Source: Pelagovum pacificum
GTDB lineage: Bacteria > Pseudomonadota > Alphaproteobacteria > Rhodobacterales > Rhodobacteraceae
Length of the DNA: 64,000 bases
Direction of reading: 5' to 3'
Assembly (NCBI RefSeq): GCF_016134045.1
Contig: NZ_CP065915.1
Location: 1,054,001 to 1,118,000, forward strand
The position numbers and the translations under genes are program-made. This document shows positions 1 through 9,364 of the stretch, in pieces. How positions within the stretch are numbered: position 1 is the first letter of the stretch; every line of letters starts with the position of its first letter. Under the pieces are notes generated by a model, which saw only the letters and a program-made list of their open reading frames with translations, searched no databases and was not told where the DNA came from.

Positions 1-67
1 GGTCGGGTTACGGACGCCTGAAGCTTTGATGACGTTTGGATGGAAAGTGACGGCCGACCGTTTCCGG

Positions 68-3000
68 TCAGCCGTTCGGCATGTTTAGCCGCGTCTGGCG
101 GCCGCCCCGGCTGTAGGTCAGAAAGCTGTCGCCGATCGAGGTAACCTGTCCGCCATCCAGCCGGTCGCCCACTTTCACGTGCACGAAACGGCCGTTCGAC
201 AGGCGTACCATGGCGCGGCGGTCGTCGACCCGGCCGAAGATCCCGATCAGGTTGTTCTGACGCAGGTTGATCGCGCGCGAGAGGGTCGCGGCCTGCGCCA
301 CGCTGCCCGCCGTCGGGCCCGAGGGCGCTGCGGCGCGCGCCACCGTGGCCGCGGGCTGCTGTGCGGCCGGTTGCTGGGCCGCCGGCTGCGTCGTCTGCTG
401 ACGCGGCGCCGCGCGGCGGGCACGATCGACGATGGTCGCCATGTTGCGCGGCCGGGCATCGGGATGGATCGAGCGCGGCACGGCGTTGCGCGTCGCGGTG
501 GAGAAGCCGGCGGGCACGCTGCTGTTCAGCGCGGCGGCGGCGGCGGCGAGCGTCGCTTCGACGTCGGGACCGGTGTCCTCGATCTCGGCTTCAGGCTCCG
601 GCTCTTCTTCGAGCTCTTCCTGCATCGCGGCCAGCACCTCGTCCGGGACCAGCCCATCGGGCCGGGGGGAGGGGCGGAACCCTTCGAGCGCGGGGTCGGC
701 GACGAGCTCCGCCGGCGCCTGCGACGCGGCGAGCGTGATGTTTTCGGGCCGCATCGTCGGGCGCAGGCCGGTCAGAGCGACACCGCCGTTCGGGACGGTG
801 TCGAGCGCGGCGCTGTCGTCGGACTCCGCACCGGCAGCAGCGGCAGCCGCTGCTGCGACGGCGGCAGGCCGTGTCGGCGGGTCGATCGCGGCAGTGTCGA
901 CGAAGCGCACCGGAACCGCGTCCGTTGGCGCGACGATGGTGTCGGCGGCGTCGGACTCTTCGGTGCCGGGCCGGATCGGCGGGTCGACGGCGGCACTGTC
1001 GAGCAGGATCACCGGTGCCGCGTCATCTTCCGATGGCGCGTCGGCGCTCGCCGGCGTCGGCCGGGTCGGCGGGTTCACCCCCGGATTGTCGCGGAACACG
1101 ACGCCCGGCGATGCACTGGCCGGCGCCTCGGCAGGTGCGTCCGGCGCGGCGACATCGCTGTCGTCGCGAGTCGGCGGATTGACCAGCGCGGTGTCGATGA
1201 TGGTCACGTCCGACGTCGGCTCGGCTTCCGGTGCCGCCGCAGGCTCGATGCTGGCCGGTGCCGTGCGGGTCGGCGGATTGACCGGCGCGGACGAGACGAT
1301 CGTCAGGCCGTCGGGGCTGTCCGTTTCCGGATCGGTGGCGGTTTCCGAACCCGTGTCCGTTTCGACGGCGACATCGACATCGGATGTCGACAGAGTGCCC
1401 GGACGCACCGGCGGATTGACCGGACGGCTGTCCACGAACGCGACGGCGGCGGTCTCGGTCGCCTCTTCGACGGCGTCGTCCGTGTCGGCGGTCGCTTCCG
1501 CGGCGGCGAGGGCGACGGCCTCCGCGAACGGATCGGCGGGGGCCTCTTCCTCGGGCGCGGGCTCCGGCGCGGGGCGCAGGGCGACCTCGACCGGGGCGGC
1601 GCCGACGATGCGGCGCAGTCCGTCGGAGGCGACGACTTCGGCACCTTCGGGCAAGTTGTCGGTCACATCGGGCGGCGGCGCGACGGTGCCGGGACGGATC
1701 GGCGGCTCCCGCTCCGGCGCGCCGGAGAAGACGAGGATGCCGTCCGGCGTCAGGGTTCCGTCCGCGGTGGCGAGGATGAAGCCCTCATCATCTCGGTCGA
1801 ACGTCGCGCCGGCAGGCGGCGGATCGGCCGGTGTCGGAATCCGGACATCCGTCGCGGAGGCGAGTGTTTCGGGCAGGCCGACAGGCTGCGACAGCCGGTC
1901 GACATCATCGGTCGGCGGCACCGGCACCTCGCCAAGCGCAGTGGTGCGCGGCGTCACCGGCAGGCGCGGCGCACGCTGCCAGACACCTGTCGCGGCATAG
2001 ATGCGCTGTGCCTCGGCCGGGCTGAGCACTTGTCCGATCGGCGCAGAAGGTTGTTGCGGCGCGATGACTTCGGCGGTTTCCGTCGCCGCTTCGGGCTCGG
2101 GCTCCGGCGCGACGGCATTTTCAGGAGCGTCCGACAGCAGGTCCGGCGCGTCGTCCAGCACCACATCGGGGCCGGAGTCGCCGGCGACGGGCAGATCGTC
2201 TCGCGCGGCCGGAGCATCGGGGGCGCTGCTGGTCGGCACACTGGCCATGCCACCGGACGCCAGCGCGGGTTCGGGGTCCGCGGACGTGTCGCTCGCCACG
2301 TCCGGAGTGTCCGTGTCCGAGCCGAACCAGCGGGCGAAACTGTCGCTGTTGACCGCGGCGAGCGCGCCGACGACGGCCATGAAGAGGATCAGCAGGACCG
2401 TCAGCACGAGACCGAGGAAACGCGGCTTGCCCCCGACCTGTACCGGTTCGGAGCGGCGGGCGCCGAAGACGGTCATGCGTTCGCGTTCTTCCTCGGCGGC
2501 TTTCTGTGCCTCAGGATCGGGCTCCGCCCGGCCACGACGCGACCGGGACAGCAGGCCGGGCTTGGCCTCGGCCGCTTCAGGGGCGGTGGCCGCAGCGGCA
2601 GACACCGCAGCCGCAACGGTCGGTTCCTTGCGCGTCGCGGGGGGCGCCGCCTTGCGGCCCTTCCGGGCCTTCTTCGGCGGCGCTTCCGGCGCGGGATCGG
2701 GGATCGGAGAGGGGCGCGTCGCGGCGTCGAGCGCGGGCACGTCGCGTTCGTCGATGGCGGCGTCGGACCGTCCGGTGATCGGCGGCGCGGCAGCGTCCTC
2801 CTCGACATCCGTAGAGGGCGCGCCGAGCGAGGCGGCGGGCGCCAGCGCGGCGCCACGGCTCGCGGCACCGAGTCGCGGCGTGAAACTCATCGAGCCGGGG
2901 CCCTTGCGGCGATCGTCCAGCGACACCGCCCCGGCAGGGCGCGTGGCGACGAGCGACGACGCCGGACGGTCGTCAGCGGGCAGTTCGAAGCGGGGCTGGC

Positions 3001-4150
3001 CCGGCTCCGGCGGCTTGCTGCCGCCGAACCGCTCGCGCATCCGGTCGCGGAAGGTGAGCGCCTGCGGCGCGGGCGTCGGGGCGCGCGGAGCTTCGGCGTC
3101 GGGCTCGGGTGGCATCCGGTCGCCGAGCTTCATGCGCATCCGTTCCTGGAAGGACTGTGCGGACTTCGACAGTTCGACCGACGGCTGAGGCGCAGGCTCG
3201 GGGGCCGGCGCGTTCGGCTCTTCGACGGGGGCGGGCGCGCTGTCGAGGCTCGGCGCGGGTGGCTCGGGGTCGACGACGGGCTCGGGCGCGACAGCGGGCG
3301 TCTGCTCCGCCACGGGCGGGGCGGGCGGCGCGCGGCGCTGGCGGTGGCGCGACGTGAAGACGGGGAGCGCCTCGTCAGGGGCTGGTTTGGCCCCGGTCTT
3401 CGGTTCGATCTCGGCCGTGTTGGCGAGCGCATCGACCAGCCGGTCGCCGGCGATCGACGTCCCGTCGGGACGCAGTCCGCCGATCTGGTCGGCGGCGGCG
3501 GTCGCCTCGGCCTCGGACACCTCGGGTTCAGCCGGTGCTGCCTCCGGCTCCGGTTCCGGCGCTTTCGGCGGCGCGGGGGCGAAGGTGGCGGCGGGCTCCT
3601 GCAACGCCGTCGCGGGGGCGGTGCTCTTGGCGACGCCGACCATGCGAACCGGATCGGAGTCGCGTTCGACATGGACGTCGCCGGCGGCTGTCGCGGGACC
3701 GAACACCACTTCGCCCACGAAAGTGAAGGGCGCTGGTACGGCGGCGAAACTGACCGGCGTCATGCCATGCTCGATCGCGAAGGCCTCTGCCTCGACCAGC
3801 GTCTCGCGGGCGACGGCGGCGACATAGGTGCGCCCGCCGCCCTTGGTGTAGTCGTAGACGAGGTCGTCGACCGCGTAGGGCGTCGCCCCTTCGAGCGCGA
3901 GACGGATGTCGTCCTCGGTCGTCATGGTGCCGTCTAGGGCGAGATACTTGATCTGCTCCTTCGGGATCAGCAGCTTGATCTGCACCGGTCCGTCGGACAG
4001 GGATTCAGCCCGGGCCCGGAGCTCGGCCAGGGCGGCGCGAAGGTCGGGGGAGTCGAGATTGACCTCGCCGACGAGCAGCCAGCCCGTATCGCTGCGCTGA
4101 AGCAGGCGCAGGCCGTCGAAGGAAAGAGACAGAGCGAAGTTGGGCGTCAT
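68..4150 (-). CDS. Large Pro/Ala/Glu-rich membrane protein with GspL/PilM-like N-terminus and GspC/PilP-like C-terminus
   Basis: The protein has 1360 residues, starting at the ATG at 4150. Residues 1-150 resemble the actin-like fold of GspL/PilM proteins of type II secretion and type IV pilus machines; the phrase LEGATPYAVDDLVYDY matches the 'TPF..edVyfDy' signature of that family. Residues 150-570 are low-complexity, rich in Pro, Glu and Ala. One strong hydrophobic segment (FLGLVLTVLLILFMAVVGAL, roughly residue 580) should span the inner membrane. A second long Pro/Ala/Asp-rich stretch follows, with repeated (V/I)(N/D)PP(T/I/V)RP motifs. The last 65 residues (IFGRVDDRRAMVRL...VKVGDRLDGGQV) resemble the GspC/PilP homology region. 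An envelope scaffold role is inference. No other secretion genes are nearby. The function is unrecognised; confidence is high that the frame is coding and low on role. Confidence 0.85.
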   Translation of the reverse strand: MTPNFALSLSFDGLRLLQRSDTGWLLVGEVNLDSPDLRAALAELRARAESLSDGPVQIKLLIPKEQIKYLALDGTMTTEDDIRLALEGATPYAVDDLVYDYTKGGGRTYVAAVARETLVEAEAFAIEHGMTPVSFAAVPAPFTFVGEVVFGPATAAGDVHVERDSDPVRMVGVAKSTAPATALQEPAATFAPAPPKAPEPEPEAAPAEPEVSEAEATAAADQIGGLRPDGTSIAGDRLVDALANTAEIEPKTGAKPAPDEALPVFTSRHRQRRAPPAPPVAEQTPAVAPEPVVDPEPPAPSLDSAPAPVEEPNAPAPEPAPQPSVELSKSAQSFQERMRMKLGDRMPPEPDAEAPRAPTPAPQALTFRDRMRERFGGSKPPEPGQPRFELPADDRPASSLVATRPAGAVSLDDRRKGPGSMSFTPRLGAASRGAALAPAASLGAPSTDVEEDAAAPPITGRSDAAIDERDVPALDAATRPSPIPDPAPEAPPKKARKGRKAAPPATRKEPTVAAAVSAAAATAPEAAEAKPGLLSRSRRGRAEPDPEAQKAAEEERERMTVFGARRSEPVQVGGKPRFLGLVLTVLLILFMAVVGALAAVNSDSFARWFGSDTDTPDVASDTSADPEPALASGGMASVPTSSAPDAPAARDDLPVAGDSGPDVVLDDAPDLLSDAPENAVAPEPEPEAATETAEVIAPQQPSAPIGQVLSPAEAQRIYAATGVWQRAPRLPVTPRTTALGEVPVPPTDDVDRLSQPVGLPETLASATDVRIPTPADPPPAGATFDRDDEGFILATADGTLTPDGILVFSGAPEREPPIRPGTVAPPPDVTDNLPEGAEVVASDGLRRIVGAAPVEVALRPAPEPAPEEEAPADPFAEAVALAAAEATADTDDAVEEATETAAVAFVDSRPVNPPVRPGTLSTSDVDVAVETDTGSETATDPETDSPDGLTIVSSAPVNPPTRTAPASIEPAAAPEAEPTSDVTIIDTALVNPPTRDDSDVAAPDAPAEAPASASPGVVFRDNPGVNPPTRPTPASADAPSEDDAAPVILLDSAAVDPPIRPGTEESDAADTIVAPTDAVPVRFVDTAAIDPPTRPAAVAAAAAAAAGAESDDSAALDTVPNGGVALTGLRPTMRPENITLAASQAPAELVADPALEGFRPSPRPDGLVPDEVLAAMQEELEEEPEPEAEIEDTGPDVEATLAAAAAALNSSVPAGFSTATRNAVPRSIHPDARPRNMATIVDRARRAAPRQQTTQPAAQQPAAQQPAATVARAAAPSGPTAGSVAQAATLSRAINLRQNNLIGIFGRVDDRRAMVRLSNGRFVHVKVGDRLDGGQVTSIGDSFLTYSRGGRQTRLNMPNG

Positions 4151-4320
4151 TACCTTGCCTTAAGCAGGTGTCCGGGAGGGCGCAAGAACGGCGCGGCAAC
4201 AGTTGTAAAATATAGCAATTTCCCGCCCAGGCCAAGGGTCGCGAAAAATCCTTCCAAGGATCTCGGGGCGGGCTGCGTCAAAGTCGTGAAGCATTCGAAA
4301 TTCACCAGTGGAGGGACCAC

Positions 4321-5049
4321 ATGTCTAACAGATTCGGAAGCCGGGTTCTCAACCTTTTGATGTTCGCCGCGATGGCGGCGGGTTTTGTCGCACTCTTCGC
4401 GTTCGCCGCGACGCCTGCGGCGGCGCAGGGCCATGACGGTCCGACCATTCAGGTCACGGGGGAGGGCGAAGTCACCGTCAAACCCGACATGGCCTACATC
4501 TCCATCGGGGTCCGCGAGGAGCGGGAAGACGCCGACGCCGCGGTCGAGGCGATGAGCGCCGCGCTCGCCATGGTGCTCGACCGGCTGGAGGCCGAGGGCA
4601 TACCGCCCGCCGACATCCGCACCGGGACTCTCCGCCTCGACCCGATGATGTCGAACGGGTCGTCCATGTCCGCGCCCGAGGTCACGGGCTTCGTCGCCTA
4701 CAGCTCGCTCGAAGTCGCGGTGCGCGATCTCGACCGGATCGGGGCCGTGCTCGACACCGTGGTGCAGGACGGGGCGAACAGCCTCGACGGGCTGCGGTTC
4801 GATCTTCAGGACCGCTCCGACGCGCTGGCGGAGGCGCGGCAGGCGGCAGTCGCCGACGCCCGCGACAAGGCTCAGCTTTTCGCGTCGGCCGCGGCGGTGA
4901 CGCTCGGCGATCTCGTCACGCTGACCGAGGGCGGTTCTTCCGCCCCGCCGATGCCGATGATGGAGGCACGGATGATGTCCGACGTCCCCGTCGCACAGGG
5001 AGAAATGACGATTTCCGCACAGGTCAGCATGGTCTACGCGGTCGAGTGA
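4321..5049 (+). CDS. SIMPL domain (DUF541) periplasmic protein
   Basis: The product has 242 residues. The N-terminus has a signal peptide (hydrophobic LLMFAAMAAGFVALFAFA, cleavage near AAAQG at about residue 36). The mature part begins with IQVTGEGEVTVKPDMAYISIGV, the SIMPL/DUF541 signature, and the length fits the family. Relatives such as BP26 and YggE are periplasmic or outer-membrane proteins linked to oxidative stress; the exact activity is not established. A good Shine-Dalgarno (GGAGGG) sits 5-6 bases before the ATG. The gene is divergent from the large gene at 68-4150 across a 170-bp promoter-containing gap. A strong terminator hairpin follows at 5099-5122, so it is probably monocistronic. 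Confidence 0.9.
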   Translation: MSNRFGSRVLNLLMFAAMAAGFVALFAFAATPAAAQGHDGPTIQVTGEGEVTVKPDMAYISIGVREEREDADAAVEAMSAALAMVLDRLEAEGIPPADIRTGTLRLDPMMSNGSSMSAPEVTGFVAYSSLEVAVRDLDRIGAVLDTVVQDGANSLDGLRFDLQDRSDALAEARQAAVADARDKAQLFASAAAVTLGDLVTLTEGGSSAPPMPMMEARMMSDVPVAQGEMTISAQVSMVYAVE

Positions 5050-5098
5050 TCCACGAATTTCAGTACTGACATCATTTTATTAACAATAGTTTAAGCTC

Positions 5099-5122
5099 GG
5101 GCGGCACCTTTCGGTGTCGCCC
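5099..5122 (+). terminator. Intrinsic terminator between convergent genes
   Basis: A ten-base-pair stem GGGCGGCACC / GGTGTCGCCC (one G-U pair) closes a TTTC loop and is followed by TATT. It lies 50 bases after the SIMPL stop and 17 bases from the end of the convergent glycosyltransferase-like gene, so it may serve both strands. The stretch before it (5050-5098) is AT-rich. Confidence 0.75.
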
Positions 5123-5138
5123 TATTCGCGTGCGGGCG

Positions 5139-6137
5139 TTACCGCATCCAGAAGCCGTTCTTCTTGATCTGGTTGCGCAGTTTGCGCTCCGGCCGGGGCA
5201 GGTCGTCGCGGTCGAACAGCGCGCGCACTTTCTGTCCGCGGCCCTGGTAGACCATCCGCTTGATCGGATCGTAGCCCTTCAGCACCTTCTTCAGCCGGTT
5301 GGGCGCCGTCACCTCTTCCAGCACCTGCACGACCCGGTCGCTTTCGCGGGCGTAGAGCAGGGGGAGCATCCGCCAGTGACAGGTGACGTCGCCGTCGAGG
5401 CCGGCAAGCTCCGGCCCCGGACGGCCACCGCCGAAGGACTGGATGACGAGCGGCAGCGCGATCTGGTCGAGCCACGGCCGCATCGGCTGGATCGCCAGCT
5501 CCTCGGGCGGGTCGTTCTCGATCTCGGTGGCGTAGGACAGGAAGCGCTCGCCGAACGCCTTCGGATCCTCGTGGAAGAACCAGCCGGCGTTGAAATACAT
5601 GTAGCGCTGCCAGTATTCGTCCGGCTGCGACGTATCGAGCGTGCTCTCGAACTCCAGCCCGAACCGGTCGTAGAGCGACTTCCAGATGGCGGTGTAGCCA
5701 GGCCAGTAGAGCTCTTCCTCGGGCCACGTCCCCTCGCGCCGCATGGAGGCCGAGGGCCGGGCGAAATCGAACGGTACGGCGGCGAGGTCGCCGGTCACCA
5801 GCGTGTCGGAGTCGAAGAAGACGAAGGGCTCGCCCTCGGGCAGCACGGACAACCCCTCGATCTTGTTGCCGTTGGGGTAGGCGTTGCCGAAGGCGCGGTT
5901 CTCGAACGGCACGACGGTGGCGCCAAGGTCCGTGAGCGCGGTGCGCACTTCGGCGGACATGCGCGGATCATCGGGCCAGAGCGGGCCGGGCTGCGGTTCG
6001 GCGATGAACAGGCGCTTGATGAGTTCAGGCGCGTGAGCCGCGAGTGACGCGGCGAAGACCAGTGCCTCGTACCCGACGCGGCCGCCCTGGCCGACGATCA
6101 TGACGTTGAACTGGCCTGACTGCGGTTTTCGCGCCAT
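5139..6137 (-). CDS. Putative GT-A-type glycosyltransferase-like protein
   Basis: The product has 332 residues. I chose the ATG at 6137 because AGGTGG lies 7 bases upstream; an in-frame ATG at 6143 is too close to that site. The N-terminus is a beta-alpha start (FNVMIVGQGGRVGYEALVFAASL). Residues 106-118 (FVFFDSDTLVTGD) carry a DxD-type motif (D109-D111) as used by GT-A enzymes to hold metal and nucleotide sugar. No membrane segment is evident and the C-terminus is basic (KLRNQIKKNGFWMR). A second small protein with a DLD motif (56436-57236) has a similar layout. The donor, acceptor and pathway cannot be read from the sequence. Real coding status is very likely; the enzyme class is moderately supported. 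Confidence 0.75.
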   Translation of the reverse strand: MARKPQSGQFNVMIVGQGGRVGYEALVFAASLAAHAPELIKRLFIAEPQPGPLWPDDPRMSAEVRTALTDLGATVVPFENRAFGNAYPNGNKIEGLSVLPEGEPFVFFDSDTLVTGDLAAVPFDFARPSASMRREGTWPEEELYWPGYTAIWKSLYDRFGLEFESTLDTSQPDEYWQRYMYFNAGWFFHEDPKAFGERFLSYATEIENDPPEELAIQPMRPWLDQIALPLVIQSFGGGRPGPELAGLDGDVTCHWRMLPLLYARESDRVVQVLEEVTAPNRLKKVLKGYDPIKRMVYQGRGQKVRALFDRDDLPRPERKLRNQIKKNGFWMR

Positions 6138-6218
6138 TATCATGCCACCTGCTATGACTGCCCCTTTCGCGCACCATAGGGACAAGTGTGGCAGGACAAA
6201 AGCGCCCGTCCGGCGCGG

Positions 6219-6785
6219 ATGAGAAAAGGTTGGTACCCGATGATTTTGATCCTGCTCGCCCTCGTCTACGTCGTCGGGCTGAATTTCATGACGGTTGGCG
6301 ATGTCGCGGCGCCTGCCATCCCCGAGGCCGCGCCCGAGGGTCAGGAGTCCGACCGCCCGCTCGACTTCGACATCGGCGCCGGGTCGGGCGATGACGCGGC
6401 GCCGGTGCCGGAGGATCAGACCCCAACCGGCCAGTTCACCACCGCGACCGAAGTGCGCCAGATCCTCGAGATGACGAAGCCACAGTGGATCGCGGTGCGC
6501 GAATATGACGGGCGCGACCTGCTCTATTTCACGCAGCTTCTGAGCTGGCGCTGCGGGCTGTGGGACATCACCTACAGCGTGAACGGCGGCCCCGACGAGG
6601 TCTTCCCGATGGAGCCCTGCCACGAGGGCACGGCGACGCCGAACGCGCTCACGCAGGTCGAGGATTTCCTGCCCTACGCGACGCTGCCCCTCGGCTCTGT
6701 CGAGAGCGTGTCGGTGACGATCACCTACGACGACGGCGGCACCGACAGCGCCAGCTACGAACGCCCGCAGGTGCTGATGCCCTGA
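6219..6785 (+). CDS. Membrane-anchored hypothetical protein
   Basis: The product is about 188 residues from the ATG at 6219; a GTG at 6186 in the same frame, with AGGGA just upstream, is an alternative start adding 11 residues. The N-terminus is a single membrane segment (MILILLALVYVVGLNFM) followed by an acidic, proline-rich linker and a folded domain of about 125 residues with two cysteines (SWRCGLW and EPCHEG) that could form a disulfide outside the cytoplasm. The domain holds several beta strands and ends ASYERPQVLMP. I do not recognise the family. It is convergent with the next gene, 3 bp from its end. Confidence 0.7.
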   Translation: MRKGWYPMILILLALVYVVGLNFMTVGDVAAPAIPEAAPEGQESDRPLDFDIGAGSGDDAAPVPEDQTPTGQFTTATEVRQILEMTKPQWIAVREYDGRDLLYFTQLLSWRCGLWDITYSVNGGPDEVFPMEPCHEGTATPNALTQVEDFLPYATLPLGSVESVSVTITYDDGGTDSASYERPQVLMP

Positions 6786-6788
6786 GCG

Positions 6789-7256
6789 CTACTGCCGGGT
6801 GAAATCGACGACGAAGCTGTCCTCGCGTCCGCTCCGCGTGATCCGGCTGGAAGCGAAGCGCAGCCCCGCGTCGGTCGGCGCGATGGTCAGCGCGGCGGAC
6901 TCGCCGGGTGCTGTCGCCTCCAGCGTCAGCGCATCGCCCGAGGCGGTGCCGGTCAGTTCGCGAATGCGGGTCGTCGTATCGGGCTCGGTCCCGTGCGGCG
7001 CGGCGATCCAGGTGCCGCCGCTGGTCGTCAGCAGCATCCCGATGTCGTCCGCGCCTTCCGCTCCGGCACAGCGGCCTGACAGAACCGTGCCGCCGTCGCC
7101 CGGCGCGATGGTCAGCCGGCAGCGCAGGGTGCCGCTGCTGTCGCCACGCGTATAATTGCCGCCGCCGGTCCAGTCGCCCGTCAGCGTACCGGGCTCGAAA
7201 TCGGCGAGGGCAGGGCCGGCGACGAGGCAGGCCACGAGGGTCACGGTACGGATCAT
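6789..7256 (-). CDS. Small secreted hypothetical protein coupled to the RND transporter
   Basis: The product has 155 residues with a short signal peptide (MIRTVTLVACLVAGPALA, cleaved before DFEPG). The mature part is glycine- and threonine-rich with many short beta strands and two cysteines (LRCRL, SGRCAG), suggesting a small beta-sandwich or lipocalin-like periplasmic protein; the family is not recognised. Its ATG overlaps the stop of the upstream transporter gene (ATGA, 7253-7256), so the two are almost certainly translationally coupled. It may therefore work with the exporter in the periplasm, which is inference. Confidence 0.75.
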   Translation of the reverse strand: MIRTVTLVACLVAGPALADFEPGTLTGDWTGGGNYTRGDSSGTLRCRLTIAPGDGGTVLSGRCAGAEGADDIGMLLTTSGGTWIAAPHGTEPDTTTRIRELTGTASGDALTLEATAPGESAALTIAPTDAGLRFASSRITRSGREDSFVVDFTRQ

Positions 7257-9364
7257 CTGTTGTCTTCCTTCTCGGTCGCCCAGGCCAGCAGGCTCGGGAA
7301 CAGGAACAGGTCGGCGAGGCAGGCAAGTGTCACTGCCGATGTCACGAGACCCGCGAAGATGCCGATGGCAGGCAGTTGGCTGAAGAACGACACCGAAAAG
7401 CCCGTGACCAGGATTATCGAGGTGATTACCACCGGCGGCACCGCCGCGTCGAGGGCGGCCTCGATTGCCTGCGGCCCCGGCAGGGTGCGCCGCGCGATCC
7501 GCAGCCGGTTCATCAGGTGGATCGTGTCGTCCACCGCGATCCCGAAGGCCACGGTCAGCGCGATGGCCCCGGTCAGCGTCAGCGGCGTGTTCGTCAGGAC
7601 GAGCCAACCCTCCACCGCGAGGATCGGGATCAGGTTCGGCACGAAGGACGCGATCGCCAGCCGGACGGAGCGCATCAGCACCGCGCTCAGCACGGCGACG
7701 CAGGCGACGGCGAGGTAGAAGGCCACCCGAAGTTCCTGAACGAGGCGGCGGATCTCGATGTAGGACATCAGCGAATAGCCGGTGATCTCCGTCACCTCCG
7801 ACAGTCCCGCGTCGTCCAGCCGGGCAGAGATGTCGCGCGCATAGGCCTGCGTTCCCGCGCCGTCGCTGCCGAGCGGGGCCGACAGCGGCAGGGCGAAGGC
7901 GGACCCGTCCTCCGCCGCGACCCGGCGCATCAGCTCGCTGGAGGCATCGACATCCGACGGCAGAGCGATGGCGCCGTCATAGAGGACCGACCCGACGGCG
8001 GCGAGGCGCGCGCGGTCGGCTTCCTGCACCCCCGGAGCCGGGTCCGCCGCCGCGACGACGACATAAAGCCGGTCCGACCCCGGCAACGCCGCCTCGACCC
8101 GGTCGAGCGTCGCCGAGAAGTCCGATCCGGTCGGGATATGCTGGTTCATGTCGTAGCCCGGTTCCGTCCGGGTCGACAGCGCGACCAGAACCGCCAGCAG
8201 GCCCATCCCGCCGAGCCCAACCGCCCGCCGGTGCCGCAAGGCCGCCCCGGCCGCGCGACGCACCGGCGTGAAGTGGAAGGATTGCTGCTTCATCGGCGAG
8301 GTCAGCACCAGCCGCGCCAGCGGCGGCACCGTCAGGAACACCGCCGCGAAGGCGATGGCGAGCCCGATCGCTCCGAGGTCGGCGAGCGTGTTCAGCGTGG
8401 GCGAGCCGACCAGCAACAGCGACAGGAACGCCAGCGCCGTGGTGAAGGTCGTCAGGAACAGCGCGGGCCAGCTTTCGGACACTGCCTCGGACACGGCGCG
8501 GTCGACCGGCAGGTGCGCCGCCTTCTTGGAGATCGCGTGGTAGAGATGGACGCAGTCGGCGAAGGCCAGCACCATCAGGATCGTCGGCACCATCGTCACG
8601 ATCGGGTCCATCGGGATGCCTCGCGCCGTCTGCAGGCCAAGCGCCCACGTCAGCGCCACGACCGGCGGGATCGCGCAGACCACGGCGGCCCGCCAGCTCC
8701 GGAACAGCAGCAGGGCAAGCAGGTTGCTCAGCACGTTCGCGATCGGGATCAGCACCAGCTGGTTCTGCGTCAGGGCCTGCGCGACGCCGAGCTGCAGGCG
8801 CGACAGGCCGACCCGGTTCACCGTGATCGGCCCCTCTGCGGTGGCGAGCCCATCCTCCAGCGGCCCGGCGCGGTCGGTCACAGGGATCGACCGGTCCGGG
8901 ATCACGGTGACGAGGGTGAGCGACCGGTCCGCCGCCAGCAGGTCCGCAGACATCGGCAGCTCATCCAGCATTCGCTCCAGCCGCTCCGCCGGGGGAAGGT
9001 CGGCGATGGCGGGCCGCCTGAGGAACGGCGTTGACGGGGCCTCCGGATCGGGGAGCGAGAAGACGGAGATCACGCCGGTGACGCCTTCGGTCAGTTGCAG
9101 CTCGATCAGGAGATCCTCGAACGCGGCGAAACTCTCGGGCGCGCCGAGGTCGTCTGCCTCGACCGCGAGCACGACGTCCTGCCCGACTTCGCCAAACACT
9201 TCCTCGAACCGGTGGAAGCGCTGGTAGGTGACGGACTCGCCTTCCAGCGTCGCCGACAGGTCACCCTCCATCCGGAGGTCGAGCGCGACCCACCCGCCGA
9301 GCGCGGACAGCGCCAGCAGGACAGCGAGGACGGCGAACTGTGCGGCGCGACTGCTCATTGCCAA
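7253..9364 (-). CDS. RND superfamily (MMPL-type) exporter
   Basis: The product has 703 residues with the duplicated RND layout: one N-terminal membrane helix, a large periplasmic loop, a five-helix bundle, a second loop and a second bundle, about 12 helices in all. Typical sequences are ALTWALGLQTARGIPMDPIVTMVPTILMVLAFADCVHL in the first half and ALTVAFGIAVDDTIHLMNRL in the second; the buried Asp residues are of the kind used in proton relay by RND proteins. The short length (about 700 rather than 1000) fits the MMPL/'predicted exporter' branch. No membrane-fusion or outer-membrane partner is adjacent. The start may be the TTG at 9364, since GGAGG lies 10 bases upstream; the ATG at 9358 is the alternative. 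The substrate is unknown. Confidence 0.88.
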   Translation of the reverse strand: MAMSSRAAQFAVLAVLLALSALGGWVALDLRMEGDLSATLEGESVTYQRFHRFEEVFGEVGQDVVLAVEADDLGAPESFAAFEDLLIELQLTEGVTGVISVFSLPDPEAPSTPFLRRPAIADLPPAERLERMLDELPMSADLLAADRSLTLVTVIPDRSIPVTDRAGPLEDGLATAEGPITVNRVGLSRLQLGVAQALTQNQLVLIPIANVLSNLLALLLFRSWRAAVVCAIPPVVALTWALGLQTARGIPMDPIVTMVPTILMVLAFADCVHLYHAISKKAAHLPVDRAVSEAVSESWPALFLTTFTTALAFLSLLLVGSPTLNTLADLGAIGLAIAFAAVFLTVPPLARLVLTSPMKQQSFHFTPVRRAAGAALRHRRAVGLGGMGLLAVLVALSTRTEPGYDMNQHIPTGSDFSATLDRVEAALPGSDRLYVVVAAADPAPGVQEADRARLAAVGSVLYDGAIALPSDVDASSELMRRVAAEDGSAFALPLSAPLGSDGAGTQAYARDISARLDDAGLSEVTEITGYSLMSYIEIRRLVQELRVAFYLAVACVAVLSAVLMRSVRLAIASFVPNLIPILAVEGWLVLTNTPLTLTGAIALTVAFGIAVDDTIHLMNRLRIARRTLPGPQAIEAALDAAVPPVVITSIILVTGFSVSFFSQLPAIGIFAGLVTSAVTLACLADLFLFPSLLAWATEKEDNR

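Noticed and set aside
179-3937. A 1252-residue open frame on the plus strand opposite the large Pro-rich protein
   Set aside because: It is the antisense image of a GC-rich, low-complexity gene: the product is very rich in Arg and Gly with no domain. The minus-strand frame has a membrane helix, recognisable end domains and normal composition.
6908-9034. A 708-residue plus-strand frame opposite the RND gene
   Set aside because: It is an antisense shadow with an Arg/Gln/His-rich product; the RND frame has the expected helices and a coupled downstream gene.
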